DNA from: Sorangium aterium
GTDB taxonomy: Bacteria; Myxococcota_A; Polyangia; Polyangiales; Polyangiaceae
Length of the DNA stretch: 64,000 bases
Direction of reading: 5' to 3'
Assembly: GCF_028368935.1 (NCBI RefSeq)
Contig: NZ_JAQNDK010000003.1
Span: 310,001 to 374,000 of the forward strand
In this document: piece after piece, positions 34,545 through 43,525 of the stretch
How positions within the stretch are numbered: position 1 is the stretch's first letter
Layout of the letters: each line of letters starts with the position of its first letter
The notes under the pieces: generated by a model
Databases searched by the model: none
What the model saw: the letters and a program-made list of their open reading frames with translations, nothing else
What the model was told of the DNA's origin: nothing
Translations under genes and position numbers: made by a program

Positions 34545-35759
34545 GTGGACGACCCCAGCGCGCGGGAGATCGAGGCGGCTGTACAGGAGGCCCTGGGCCT
34601 GTTTGGAACATCAGGCTCGGTGAGCGTGCAGGGGCGCCAGATCGCGCTGCGTGGGCGCGGTGCGCCCGTGGCCATTGATCTGGAGCAGCTGGTCGAGCAG
34701 TGGCCGCTTCTGCCGCAAGAGCTGCGCACGCGTAAGGCGTCCGACATCGCGCGGCGGCTCGCTCAGGCGCACCGCGCGGTGAGCTCGCTCGCGCCGCCAG
34801 CGCCGGCCGCCCGGGTCCGGCCAGCGCGGCACCTCGTGATCCCCGTCGGCGTGATCGCGCTCGTGGTGGTCGGCGCGCTCTTCGCGTCGCGCATGTTCCG
34901 ATCGCGCGAGGCCCCGGCCGCCTCGCCCACAGAGCCGGAGACGACCGCCGGCGAGGATGCGGCGCGGAACGCGCGCACGTGCGAGGCCGCGCGCAAGCGG
35001 ATCTACGCCGGCGCTTCCATGGGGCCCTTCGAGCTCGCGGGCTGGGCCGCCGAGCTCTGGCTGGCGATGCCGCGCGGCGCCGCCGCAGCGGAGGTCGCCG
35101 CCGGCGCCGGGGAACCTCCAGCCCTGACCGCCGAGTCCGTGGGGCTGGGCGCGCTCATCGCGCAAGGCAAGCTGACGGCGGGCGCCGACGCCGATCTCGC
35201 CGCGATCACCGACGGGGTCGTGGAGATCGTCCCCGGGTTCGACGCGGAAGAGGCGAAGCGCTCGCCGTCGTGGCGCGCGATCACCGCGCGCTTCTCCGGC
35301 GGATACGCGCGGGCATACTTCGATCCCGCGCACCGGGCGCGCTTCGTCGCGCTCGGCGATCGCATGGCCGACGCGTCCGCCGCGGCGCTGGGCGCCCTGT
35401 ACGCGCGCTGCGCGCACCTGCCCTACCACGACGCAGGCGCCTGGTTCCGCGGCTCGGATCCGGCCGCGGCGGCGACGGCGCTCGTCTATGCGTCCGGCCT
35501 CTTCGCCGAGATGTCGGCGGTCGATCGAGGGGCGCTCGCTGCGCTGCCAGGGGTGGGGCCGATCGACGCCTTGCGCGGCGCCGGCGCCTCGCTCGACGCG
35601 GCGAGCCTTGGCAAGCTGGTGGGGGCGCACGGCGGGGGCATCACGAAGGGCGGCACGGGCGCGGTCGTCATCACGTTCCCCGTCGGCGGGCCGACCCGGG
35701 CGACGACCGCGAGCCGCACCGTCGCGCGCAAGCTGCAGGTCGGCGTGGGCCAGGAGTGA
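34545..35759 (+). CDS. Single-pass membrane protein of unknown function
   Basis: 404 residues from a GTG at 34545. The open frame extends far upstream but is antisense to the hydrolase gene there. Residues 1-75 are a small soluble domain (EIEAAVQEALGLFG, DLEQLVEQWPLLP). One transmembrane helix follows at ~92-112 (HLVIPVGVIALVVVGALFAS). A ~270-residue domain then has two Cys (ARTCEAARKR and YARCAHLPYH) and no recognisable family. The N-terminal piece would be cytoplasmic and the large domain periplasmic. Its start is only 30 bp from that of the divergent hydrolase gene. Confidence 0.72.
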   Translation: MDDPSAREIEAAVQEALGLFGTSGSVSVQGRQIALRGRGAPVAIDLEQLVEQWPLLPQELRTRKASDIARRLAQAHRAVSSLAPPAPAARVRPARHLVIPVGVIALVVVGALFASRMFRSREAPAASPTEPETTAGEDAARNARTCEAARKRIYAGASMGPFELAGWAAELWLAMPRGAAAAEVAAGAGEPPALTAESVGLGALIAQGKLTAGADADLAAITDGVVEIVPGFDAEEAKRSPSWRAITARFSGGYARAYFDPAHRARFVALGDRMADASAAALGALYARCAHLPYHDAGAWFRGSDPAAAATALVYASGLFAEMSAVDRGALAALPGVGPIDALRGAGASLDAASLGKLVGAHGGGITKGGTGAVVITFPVGGPTRATTASRTVARKLQVGVGQE

Positions 35760-35769
35760 ACGCTCACTC
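35754..35769. terminator. Hairpin formed by two convergent stop codons
   Basis: GAGTGA-ACGC-TCACTC is a perfect 6-bp stem with a 4-base loop. The left arm contains the TGA of the membrane-protein gene and the right arm the TGA of apt on the other strand. The genes are 4 bp apart. Confidence 0.4.
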
Positions 35770-36342
35770 GCCCGCGGCGAAGTGAACGATCGAGAAGACC
35801 GGCGCCGCGTCGCCGGCGCGCTCCGCGAGGAGCGCCCGACCGCCGAGGAAATCGAGCTCGACGACGAAGGCGAAGCCGGCGACCTCGCCGCCCTGCTTGC
35901 GCGCGAGCTCCGCCGCGGCCGAGGCCGTGCCGCCGGTAGCGAGCAGGTCGTCCACGATGAGGACCCTGGCCCCCGGCCTGATCGAGCCCTTGTGCATCTC
36001 GAGCTCTGCCGTGCCGTACTCGAGCGCGTACGCCACGCGATCGGTCGCGGCCGGGAGCTTGCCGGGCTTGCGCACGGGCACGAAGCCGGCGTTGAGCCGG
36101 GCCGACAGCGCGCCGCCGAAGATGAAGCCCCGCGACTCGACGCCGACCACGACGTCGACGTGCTCGCCGACGAAGCGCTGGGCCAGGAGATCCAGCGTGA
36201 TGTGGAGCGCCCGCGGATCCGCGAGGAGCGGCGTGATGTCCTTGAAGAGGATCCCGGGCTTCGGAAAATCCGGGACGTTCCGGAGGTGCGCCTTGAGGTA
36301 ACGGAGCGCGTGCTCGGAGGGCAGGGCGTCGTGATTGAACAT
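35764..36342 (-). CDS. apt: Adenine phosphoribosyltransferase
   Basis: 192 residues. It converts adenine and PRPP to AMP in purine salvage. The PRPP-binding motif is VLIVDDLLATGGTA (~residues 126-139). The N-terminal family block NVPDFPKPGILFKDITPLL is present, as is ESRGFIFG. Length is slightly above the usual 170-180, with extra residues at the N-terminus. It is followed 64 bp upstream by surE and then an aldehyde dehydrogenase on the same strand. The pairing with surE, a nucleotidase, is consistent with nucleotide salvage. Confidence 0.96.
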   Translation of the reverse strand: MFNHDALPSEHALRYLKAHLRNVPDFPKPGILFKDITPLLADPRALHITLDLLAQRFVGEHVDVVVGVESRGFIFGGALSARLNAGFVPVRKPGKLPAATDRVAYALEYGTAELEMHKGSIRPGARVLIVDDLLATGGTASAAAELARKQGGEVAGFAFVVELDFLGGRALLAERAGDAAPVFSIVHFAAGE

Positions 36343-36406
36343 GACGCGAGCCTAGGCGAGCGCATTCGAGCCGGAAAGCGCTCCACGCGTCGCGATGCGA
36401 GCTACG

Positions 36407-37183
36407 TCAGGCGACGTGGCCGTCGTTGAGCTCCGCGGCGAGGAGGCCTGCGATGCCCTCGTGCTGCGCGGCGAAGAGGTCGAGCGTCAGCGGCGTGACG
36501 CTGACGGCCCCTTCGTCGTAGGCCTCGGTGTCCGAGCCGGGGACGAGGTCGTGGCGTACGCCCGCGCCGCCGATCCAGAGGTACTCGTGCCCGCGCGGAT
36601 CCCGGCGAAAGATCACCTCTTCTGTGTACAAGCGCGCGCCGATGCGAGTGGCTCGCACGGGCCAGCTGCTGCCCGCAGGGATGTTGACATTGAGCAGCGG
36701 CGCTGGCCGGCGCCCCTCCTGCCCGGCGGCGCGGTGGAGGGCGAGGGCGAGCTTGACGCCGAGCGCCGCGGCGGCCGGGAGCGACGCGCCTGCATCGGCG
36801 GAGAGCGCGATCGACGGGACGCCGCGGAGCGCTCCTTCTCGCGCGGCGGCCACGGTGCCCGAGTAGAAGATGTCGGCGCCCAAGTTGAGCCCGTGGTTCA
36901 TGCCCGACACGACCAGATCGGGGCGCCGCGGCAGCACGCGCGCGCCGGCGTGAAGGGCGACGTAGATGCAGTCGGCGGGCGTCCCGTCGACCGCGAACAC
37001 GCCAGGCGCAGCCTCCAGGAGCCGGAGGACGCGGTGCAGGCTCAGGGAGTGGCTCGTCGCGCTCTGGTTGACCGCGGGGGCGCACACCACCACGTCGGCG
37101 TGCTGGGCGAGCTCGTCCCGCACCGCGATCAGGCCCGGGGCCGAGTAGCCGTCATCGTTGGAGAGGAGGATCAGAGGGCGCAT
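36407..37183 (-). CDS. surE: 5'/3'-nucleotidase SurE
   Basis: 258 residues, normal length. The metal-binding N-terminus LLSNDDGYSAPGL (Asp10, Asp11) and PAVNQSATSHSLS are diagnostic, as is VSGMNHGLNLGAD. SurE dephosphorylates nucleoside monophosphates and possibly short polyphosphates, often linked to stationary-phase survival. It lies 24 bp downstream of the aldehyde dehydrogenase gene and 64 bp upstream of apt, so a three-gene transcript is likely. Confidence 0.96.
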   Translation of the reverse strand: MRPLILLSNDDGYSAPGLIAVRDELAQHADVVVCAPAVNQSATSHSLSLHRVLRLLEAAPGVFAVDGTPADCIYVALHAGARVLPRRPDLVVSGMNHGLNLGADIFYSGTVAAAREGALRGVPSIALSADAGASLPAAAALGVKLALALHRAAGQEGRRPAPLLNVNIPAGSSWPVRATRIGARLYTEEVIFRRDPRGHEYLWIGGAGVRHDLVPGSDTEAYDEGAVSVTPLTLDLFAAQHEGIAGLLAAELNDGHVA

Positions 37184-37207
37184 GCGTTCGCTCGATGGGT
37201 CTCTGGA

Positions 37208-38821
37208 TCAGCGGCCGAGCAAGCGCCTCGCGAGCGCGGCGACGAGCTCGACGAGGGCGCTGATGCGGCCGAACCATGCGGCTCCACCTCGCGCCCGCGC
37301 CATCGCGAAGGCGACGGTCCGGAGCGCGGGCGTATAAGGGTACCACCACAGCTCGCTCTTCGCCCTGCTGCGGTCCTCGAGCAAGAAGCGCGGCCGCGTC
37401 AGCTCCGCGAGCGCGTGTGGGCTGCTCGTGACGCCGTAGCCGCTGTCTCCCGCCCCCGTCCACGGCGCAGCGGGGAGCGCGCCCGTGAAGCCGTGGTTGT
37501 TGATCGTCACCACGCCGGAGCGCAGCCGTCGCGCGAGCGCGTGGGCCCGCTCGTAGCCGCGGGTCCAGAGGCTGGTCGTGAGCGCGAAGCGGGATGCGTT
37601 GGTGCGCGCGATCGCCTCCTCGGCGTCCTTCACCACGATGACGGGAAGAACGGGGCCGAAGGTCTCCTCCCGGAGCAGCGGCGTGTCCTCGCGCTCCACC
37701 TTGAGGACCGTCGGCGGGAAGGCGAGCGAGCCCTCTTCCGGCGCGCCGCCTGCGAGGATCTCCGCCCCGCCCTCGACGGCCGCCTCCAGCTGATGCCGCA
37801 CGAGCTCCGCCTGCCTCGCCGTCGTCATCACGCCGACGTCGACGCCGGCCCGGAGCTGCCCCGTGAGCTCGACGACGCGCGCGATGAAGCGGTCCGCGAT
37901 CGCCTGCTCCACGTAGACGCGCTCGATGGAGGCGCAGTTCTGTCCGGCGTTCGTGAAGGCGCCCCAGAGGACGCCGCGCGCGGCGCGCTCCAGATCGCAG
38001 TCGCCGAGCACGATGGCGCTGTCCTTCCCGCCGAGCTCCAGCGACGTCGGGATGAGGCGCTCGGCGCACGCGACGGCGATCTTCTTGCCAGTGGCGACGC
38101 TGCCGGTGAAGACGACGAGATCGACGCCGGCTCCGACGAGCGCGGCGCCGAGGTCGCTGCCGCCCTGCGCGACGGCGAGGACGCCGTCCGGGAGCAGCCC
38201 GTCGAACAGCGAGGTGACGAGCGCGCCGGAGCGCGGCGTGACCTCGCTCGGCTTGAAGACCACGGCGTTGCCCGCGAGCAGCGCCGGCACGATCGTGCGC
38301 AGCGGGATCGCGACAGGGTAGTTCCAGGGCGTGATGAGCGCGACGACGCCGCGAGGATCCCTCTGGATGCGCCCGACCTTGCCGGGGTAGGCGAGCGGGT
38401 CGAGCGCGACGGGGGAGTCGTCGAGGAGCTCCTCGATGGAGCGGGTCCAGTAGTCGATGAGATCCGCGTTCGGGAGCACTTCAGCGAGCGCGGCCTCCTC
38501 GATCGGCTTGCCGCACTCGCGGTGCACGAGCGTCGCGATCTCCTCGGCCCGCGCGAGCAGGCGCTTCTTGACGCGCGCGACGAGCTCGGCGCGCTCCCTG
38601 ATCGGGACCTCGGCCCAGGCGACCTGCGCCGCCCGCGCTCTGGCGACGATCGTCGCGAGGGCGCCGAGCTCTGTCTCCGCCACGTCGTCGAGCGGCGCTC
38701 CCCCTGCCGGGCTGCGCAGAGGGAAGGGACCGGAGCTCGCCACCCTGACGGACGCTGACGACGATGCGTCGCCAGCTGCGGCGCCGGCGTCGTGGGGAAG
38801 GGGAGTCGTCTCGGAATTCAT
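37208..38821 (-). CDS. Aldehyde dehydrogenase (NAD(P)+-dependent)
   Basis: 537 residues. The ALDH superfamily is clear: NAD-fold TPWNYPVAIPLR, catalytic-Glu motif LELGGKDSAIV, nucleophile Cys in NAGQNCASIERV, and EETFGPVLPV. There is a ~25-residue low-complexity Ala/Ser extension at the N-terminus and an amphipathic hydrophobic C-terminal tail (ALVELVAALARRLLG) that could associate with membrane. The substrate class is uncertain; succinate semialdehyde or long-chain aldehydes are possible. The ATG at 38821 directly abuts a 27-nt hairpin. An alternative GTG start lies at 38743. Confidence 0.9.
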   Translation of the reverse strand: MNSETTPLPHDAGAAAGDASSSASVRVASSGPFPLRSPAGGAPLDDVAETELGALATIVARARAAQVAWAEVPIRERAELVARVKKRLLARAEEIATLVHRECGKPIEEAALAEVLPNADLIDYWTRSIEELLDDSPVALDPLAYPGKVGRIQRDPRGVVALITPWNYPVAIPLRTIVPALLAGNAVVFKPSEVTPRSGALVTSLFDGLLPDGVLAVAQGGSDLGAALVGAGVDLVVFTGSVATGKKIAVACAERLIPTSLELGGKDSAIVLGDCDLERAARGVLWGAFTNAGQNCASIERVYVEQAIADRFIARVVELTGQLRAGVDVGVMTTARQAELVRHQLEAAVEGGAEILAGGAPEEGSLAFPPTVLKVEREDTPLLREETFGPVLPVIVVKDAEEAIARTNASRFALTTSLWTRGYERAHALARRLRSGVVTINNHGFTGALPAAPWTGAGDSGYGVTSSPHALAELTRPRFLLEDRSRAKSELWWYPYTPALRTVAFAMARARGGAAWFGRISALVELVAALARRLLGR

Positions 38822-38848
38822 GGGGCGCGGAGCCTAGCACCGCGCCCC
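38822..38848 (-). promoter_or_regulatory. Stem-loop directly abutting the aldehyde dehydrogenase start codon
   Basis: GGGGCGCGG (38822-38830) pairs perfectly with CCGCGCCCC (38840-38848) around a 9-base loop. In the minus-strand transcript this 9-bp GC stem ends exactly at the ATG and would cover any ribosome-binding site. It could instead be the terminator of the upstream gene, whose stop is 74 bp away. Confidence 0.5.
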
Positions 38849-38921
38849 TGTCCCTCTGCATGGGGCATGCGGTGACCCCAAGGGAGCAGGCCCCGACCGG
38901 ACGGGCCGGGGGCGCGGGTTT

Positions 38922-41168
38922 CTACGGAGCGGGATCAGGCGTCGGTGCAGTCTCCTCGGCGGGAGCGGGCGCAGCGCCCTCACCGTCCGGGGTGGCGGTG
39001 CCGGCGGCGCTGCCTTTCCGCTTCGTGGGCCGGTCGGGCGCCGGGCTCGCCGCGGAGGGCGTGATCGACACGACCGTCTGCTTGCGGCAACCGACGATGA
39101 CCGCCTGACCGGCGGAGAGCCATGCGGGGGTCGACGTCTTCTCCGTCGTCAGCTTACCGAGCCGCACGTAACGCGTCCCGCAAGGCACATCGAGCGTCTC
39201 TCCGGTGCTTCCGGCGAGCGAGCCGTTCACATACACCGACGCTCGCTCTGGCGAGTTGACCGTCAGGTGGCCCCGGTTTGACGGCAGATCCTCGGCTTTG
39301 CCTGCGGCCGGCGCAGCGCTCGCTTCGGGCGCGGCGCTCGCTTCGGGGGCAGCGCTCGCCTCGGGCGCAGCGCTCGCCGCCGGCGTCGCGGTCTCGACCG
39401 CGGACGGTGCAGCGGGCGCCGTCTCGGTGGGCGCAGCGGTCGGCGTCGGCGCGGTGGTCGGCGGCTGCTCGGTTGCGCTCTGGGTCGCTCCGGGAGACGT
39501 GGTGTCGGGGGCGACGTTGGGGAGGGGAGCGGGCTCGGAGCCGAACACGCCGAGCTTGTACGCGACCGCTGCGCCGCCCACGAGGAGCGCCACGGCTGCG
39601 ATCACGAGGCCCACGGGAGAGCGCGGGCGCGGCGGCGGGCGCACGGTGATGCCGGCGTCCGCGGTCGGCCGCGTCGTGACGTGGTCGGAAGGCTTCACGT
39701 CCTTGTCGGCCGGGAGGGGCGGATCCTTGGTGATGACCTTCGGGAGAAGGTCACGGTCGGCCGCCTTCGGCCTGGACCTGCGATCCGCTTCGTCGCTGGC
39801 GTCTCTGGACAGCGTTCCGGGCGACGCAGCGCCGGTCTCTTCCGCGACCGAGCGCGCGATGGCCTGAGCTTCGGACCGCGCGGAGCGGACCGCCGTTTCC
39901 TCGTCTTCGAGGCCCTCGGGGCGGGAACGAATGACGGTGGGCTCGTCCTCGAGCATGCCGCGGATCACGGTCGGTTCATCGTCGACCATCTCGCGGCTGA
40001 ACTCTTGCTCGCTGGCAGGCTCCCCCATCGCGCGCCGGGTGGCGACGGCGATCTGATCGGGCGCCTTCGGGGTGACCGGCTCCCCGGAGGACGACGGCGC
40101 GCGGGCGGTGACCGCCTCGAGCGTCGGGGCGTCGTCCGCGGCGCGCGACGCGGTCGTGGCGTGCGCCTCCGCGCGGTCGGGCAGGGATCTGCGCTCCGCG
40201 CGCGCCTCGGCATCCGGCGTCGGCCTTCGCTCGGCCGGGAGCTTCAGCGCTGCTGCGGGCCTCTGGCCGGGTTCCGGCTCGTCGGGGAGGAGCCCCGCGA
40301 ACGAGAGCTCGCTGTCGCTCTCCGCCACCTTGGGCCGCGCGGCGACGTCCTCGTGAGGGAAGAACGGCTTCGTCTCTGCGCGCGGGCTGGAGCCCCGGGC
40401 CGGGGGCACCGCTGCAGCGGGCGCATCCTTGGCCTGGGCACCTGACCTGGCAGCGGGCGCCGTGACCTTGGCCGCTGTTCTGGCTGCCTCTCTCGGCTTC
40501 AGCTCGGCGGCCTCCGCGGGCGGGCGGTAGGTCTCCTGAGCGCCGGCGGGGGGACCCGCGTCAGCTCGCGGGAGATCGAGCGATGCGGCGGGCCTCGCGA
40601 CCGGCTTCCCGGGTGAGCTGGGAGGCGGCGCAGGGTTGCGCGCCGGCGTCGCCGCGGCCGGCTTGACGGCCCCCGCCTTGACCCCGCTCGCCGCGGGCGT
40701 GGCCCCTGCGGGCGCCTTTACCGGCGGCTGTGGCGGCGTCTTCGCCGGAGATTGCTGCGGCGCCTTCGCGGCAGCTGCGGGCTGCTTCGCGGCGCTGGCC
40801 GCCGCGGTCTGCGGCGCCTGCGCGGCGATCTGGCGCGCATCGGCCGCCGGGCTAAAGGCGTCGATGCCACCGACGTCGTCGAGGACGGGCTCGAGGGAGC
40901 GCGGCGCAGACGGTCCGCTCGCTGCGACCGCGCTGGCCGCCGCCGCCGTCCGTGCTTCGTTCGCCGGCGACGTTTCCGTCGAGCTGAACCTGGGGTCGGG
41001 CGAGGCCGCGCCCGCCGTGTCGTTGGCGATGGCGCCGGGCGCCTCGCCGCGATGCGGGACGAGCTCGGCGGAGGCCGCGAGCTGCGCCCGAGTACGAGGC
41101 GCAGCGGCGTTCCGCTGCACCCGGTGGAGGAGCCCTTCGAGGGTGGCGACTTTTTCGGCGACGTTCAC
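38922..41168 (-). CDS. Membrane protein with long low-complexity region and PEGA-like C-terminal domain
   Basis: 748 residues from a GTG at 41168. The first ~25 residues may form a helix (AEKVATLEGLLHRVQRNA). About 460 residues of Ala/Pro/Arg/Glu-rich low-complexity chain follow. A transmembrane helix at ~525-545 (VGLVIAAVALLVGGAAVAYKL) separates it from a Thr/Pro/Ala spacer with APEASA repeats. A small C-terminal domain (GHLTVNSPERASVYVNGSLAG) has the look of PEGA domains, which are surface-attached beta modules. The N-terminal part would be cytoplasmic and the PEGA-like head periplasmic. Two DEPTVI motifs (DDEPTVIRG, EDEPTVIRS) in the cytoplasmic part could be phosphorylation or FHA-binding sites. 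Confidence 0.75.
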   Translation of the reverse strand: MNVAEKVATLEGLLHRVQRNAAAPRTRAQLAASAELVPHRGEAPGAIANDTAGAASPDPRFSSTETSPANEARTAAAASAVAASGPSAPRSLEPVLDDVGGIDAFSPAADARQIAAQAPQTAAASAAKQPAAAAKAPQQSPAKTPPQPPVKAPAGATPAASGVKAGAVKPAAATPARNPAPPPSSPGKPVARPAASLDLPRADAGPPAGAQETYRPPAEAAELKPREAARTAAKVTAPAARSGAQAKDAPAAAVPPARGSSPRAETKPFFPHEDVAARPKVAESDSELSFAGLLPDEPEPGQRPAAALKLPAERRPTPDAEARAERRSLPDRAEAHATTASRAADDAPTLEAVTARAPSSSGEPVTPKAPDQIAVATRRAMGEPASEQEFSREMVDDEPTVIRGMLEDEPTVIRSRPEGLEDEETAVRSARSEAQAIARSVAEETGAASPGTLSRDASDEADRRSRPKAADRDLLPKVITKDPPLPADKDVKPSDHVTTRPTADAGITVRPPPRPRSPVGLVIAAVALLVGGAAVAYKLGVFGSEPAPLPNVAPDTTSPGATQSATEQPPTTAPTPTAAPTETAPAAPSAVETATPAASAAPEASAAPEASAAPEASAAPAAGKAEDLPSNRGHLTVNSPERASVYVNGSLAGSTGETLDVPCGTRYVRLGKLTTEKTSTPAWLSAGQAVIVGCRKQTVVSITPSAASPAPDRPTKRKGSAAGTATPDGEGAAPAPAEETAPTPDPAP
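39316..39387 (-). repeat. 18-bp in-frame repeats, four copies
   Basis: GCGCTCGC recurs at 39316, 39334, 39352 and 39370 with an exact 18-bp period. On the minus strand each unit encodes six residues of the type APEASA in the periplasmic spacer of the PEGA-like protein. Confidence 0.75.
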
Positions 41169-41229
41169 GCCGCGCCAGCATATCGCGGCTCGGCGCTCGT
41201 TACATCATTCGCGGTGATGCGGCGCGATC

Positions 41230-41257
41230 AGGCGGGCTCACCAGCCGAAAATCCCGC
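41230..41257 (-). terminator. Terminator-like hairpin after the cytochrome gene
   Basis: GGCGGG (41230-41235) pairs with CCCGCC (41252-41257), a 6-bp stem with a 16-base loop. It lies 11 bp past the stop of the cytochrome gene on the minus strand and 60 bp before the next start. Confidence 0.35.
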
Positions 41258-41267
41258 CGGAAGAGGG

Positions 41268-43088
41268 TCAGAGGGTCTCGAGGTAGGCGACCAGATCGTC
41301 GAGCTGGGCGTCCGAGAGGTGGGACGTCTTGCCGTGCCGGTCGCCGCCGCCGCAGGCGGGGTTGGTGAACCGGTCCTTCAGCGTCGGCGCGCACCCGTCG
41401 TGCATGAACGGCGCGCGCGCGCCGATGCGGACCAGCGACGGCACCTGGAAGGGCTTTCCCGTGCCGACGTCGAACGACTCGTTGCTCGTGAGCTGAGCGC
41501 CCGCGTGGCAGCTCGCGCAGTCGACGGCCTTGTCGTGGAAGAGCGCGTCGCCGCGCGCGACGGCCTCCGCGTCGGGCGCCGACGACACCGGCGGAGCGGG
41601 CAGGCTGTCGATCCACCGCGCGAAGACCTTCACCCGGCGCGGTCCCTGGTGCATGCCGCCCATGCGGCGCTCGAAGACCTCGTCCATGATGGCTTCGATA
41701 CCGGACATATCGCCATCCCAGTGGAACGGCGCGGTGTTGAGGATGCCGCCGCTGACGAACTGGGTGCGCCGCGGGCCGATGGGGTTGAAGACCCAGGTAT
41801 GGCTGTCCTCGCCTCCCTCGGGATGGCACGACGCGCAGGCCATCGGTCCGGACGCGTTCCGGTGGAACATCTCGTGGCCGGTATCCTTCCGGCTCTCCCC
41901 GGGGAGCGTGATGACCTGGGTGACGCGGTTGCCGGTGGCGTTGATTTCCCCGAGGATCTGGAGGCCCGCCGGTTCACGGGTCTGGACCACCACGGAGCTG
42001 CCAGCGAACGCGACGGCCGTGGGCTCGCCTTCCACGGCGACGCGCTGCTCCGCCTCGATGCAGGTCCCTTCGGGGGCACCCTTCGCCACGTTCAAGTTCG
42101 CGCTGCTGGTCACGAGGATCTCGCTCCTGCCGGCCGCGACGACCGCATACGAGAGGCCGTCATCGGACACCGCGACATCGACCGGCAGGGTGGCGGAGGG
42201 GAGGGCAGCGGCCAGGTTCGGCTGGCCGTCGGAGTCGGGCGTCCCGACCTCCGAGACCGTGCTGTGGACGACGCTCCCATCGCATCCGCCGGAGCTGTAG
42301 CCCCCCTCCACGATCTCGACCGGCGCGATCAAGGCGCGCTGGTGGACCATCGCGACACCGCCTGTCGGCAGCTTGATCGTCCGCCAGGCGACGGTCGGCG
42401 CGAACTCCTGCCCGAACAGGTTGAACTTCGGTAGCTTCTTTTGCTCCATGACGGCGCCGTCCGCTCCGATGGTGAGCAGCTCGGCAGACCGGAACTTGCT
42501 GACCAGGAGGCGATCCCCGTCCACGACCACGTCGCGCAGATCGCGATCGAGCTTCAGGCGGCGTGTCGCCGCGCCGGGACCGGCCGGGAGCGTGACGAGC
42601 TCGCCGCCGACGCAGGCGACGTGGAGCTCGTCGGTCTGCGCATCGTAGGCGATCCCCCGCGGGGCCGGGCACACGTCGCGCCTGTCGACGATCGTCCCGC
42701 TGTCCGCGTCGACGGTCACGATCGCGCCGCCGCGGCGGAGCGCGACGTGGAAGCGACCCGCGTCGTCCTCGACGACCCTGCCCGGCTCGTCGCCCTTCTG
42801 CAGGGCGATCTCCGCGGTCAGCTTCTGCGCCTGGAGATCGACGATCCACACCCGGTCGCGATCCGGATCCGCGGCCACCGCCCGGAGGGCGCTCTTGCTC
42901 ACGGCGAGCGTTCCGCCGCTGATGGCGGGCGGCGGCTCCGCCGCGACCGCGACGCTCCCGGGATCACCGATGTCGGGGGTGTCGTCCTCACCGAGCTCCC
43001 ACGGAGCGCAGGCGGCAAAGGATGATCCGATCACAAGGATGGCGAGGAACGGGGAGAAGCTGCGGCGCGACGCAAGCAGTCTATGCAT
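41268..43088 (-). CDS. Di-haem cytochrome c lipoprotein with N-terminal beta-propeller
   Basis: 606 residues from the ATG at 43088, preceded by GGAGG. The longer frame starting at 43520 lacks support. The lipobox (SSFAAC) at ~26 makes it a lipoprotein. Residues ~60-390 have propeller-like repeats (VWIVDLQAQKLTAEI, IVTVDADSGTIVDRR). The C-terminal third is a di-haem module with CASCHPEGG (~417) and CASCHAGAQ (~523), each a CxxCH haem site; MHDGCAPTL may supply a Met ligand. It resembles MauG/cytochrome-c-peroxidase-like proteins joined to a propeller. It probably transfers electrons or oxidises a substrate at the periplasmic or outer-membrane surface. No c-type maturation gene is nearby. Confidence 0.86.
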   Translation of the reverse strand: MHRLLASRRSFSPFLAILVIGSSFAACAPWELGEDDTPDIGDPGSVAVAAEPPPAISGGTLAVSKSALRAVAADPDRDRVWIVDLQAQKLTAEIALQKGDEPGRVVEDDAGRFHVALRRGGAIVTVDADSGTIVDRRDVCPAPRGIAYDAQTDELHVACVGGELVTLPAGPGAATRRLKLDRDLRDVVVDGDRLLVSKFRSAELLTIGADGAVMEQKKLPKFNLFGQEFAPTVAWRTIKLPTGGVAMVHQRALIAPVEIVEGGYSSGGCDGSVVHSTVSEVGTPDSDGQPNLAAALPSATLPVDVAVSDDGLSYAVVAAGRSEILVTSSANLNVAKGAPEGTCIEAEQRVAVEGEPTAVAFAGSSVVVQTREPAGLQILGEINATGNRVTQVITLPGESRKDTGHEMFHRNASGPMACASCHPEGGEDSHTWVFNPIGPRRTQFVSGGILNTAPFHWDGDMSGIEAIMDEVFERRMGGMHQGPRRVKVFARWIDSLPAPPVSSAPDAEAVARGDALFHDKAVDCASCHAGAQLTSNESFDVGTGKPFQVPSLVRIGARAPFMHDGCAPTLKDRFTNPACGGGDRHGKTSHLSDAQLDDLVAYLETL

Positions 43089-43525
43089 GAGGGCCTCCGG
43101 TCCGCCGCCAAGCAAGATGGCGGCCACTTCATTCGATGTTCTTCCATCCGATTGCGCGCGGCAATACGTGTTGCCGCGGAGAGAGCGACGTATTCCTGCC
43201 GTCCATAACGCGCGTGAACGGGGTTGGATGGCGCGTCTGGCGAGGGTCCCGTGCTGCGCATCGGCGATGACGTCCCTGCTGTCGTGGCCCATTGCGGCAC
43301 GGCATGACGAGCGCGCCAGACCATCGTGTCCGGCGCGGCCCAGGACGGTGCGCGGCGCGGTCACGGCATCACGCGGGCCCGGGGCGCAAGCACGCCGTGC
43401 GCCGAGAGCGCGGGCTGCCCGGTCACCTTCGCCAGACGGCGAGGCGAGCGATCGCCGAGACGCGATGCGTGGGATCGCCTGTGACTTGACGGGTGCTCTC
43501 GCCGCCCATAAGTGACCCACCGGTC
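43089..43525. other. Divergent intergenic region, about 440 bp, between the cytochrome and TolC-type genes
   Basis: No gene is supported. It contains a near-perfect 22-bp palindrome at 43157-43178, described separately. The remaining sequence shows no strong promoter motif that I can defend. Confidence 0.4.
43157..43178. promoter_or_regulatory. 22-bp near-perfect palindrome upstream of the cytochrome gene
   Basis: CGCGGCAA-TACGTG-TTGCCGCG has perfect 8-bp arms, and even the centre is palindromic except for its outermost pair. It lies 69 bp upstream of the cytochrome start on the minus strand. Its size and symmetry suit a dimeric repressor or activator operator. Confidence 0.5.

Noticed and set aside
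34514-34545. The longest frame of the membrane protein, extending left to 33273
   Set aside because: That stretch is antisense to the lipase-like gene and has charged, low-quality composition. The GTG at 34545 is preferred.
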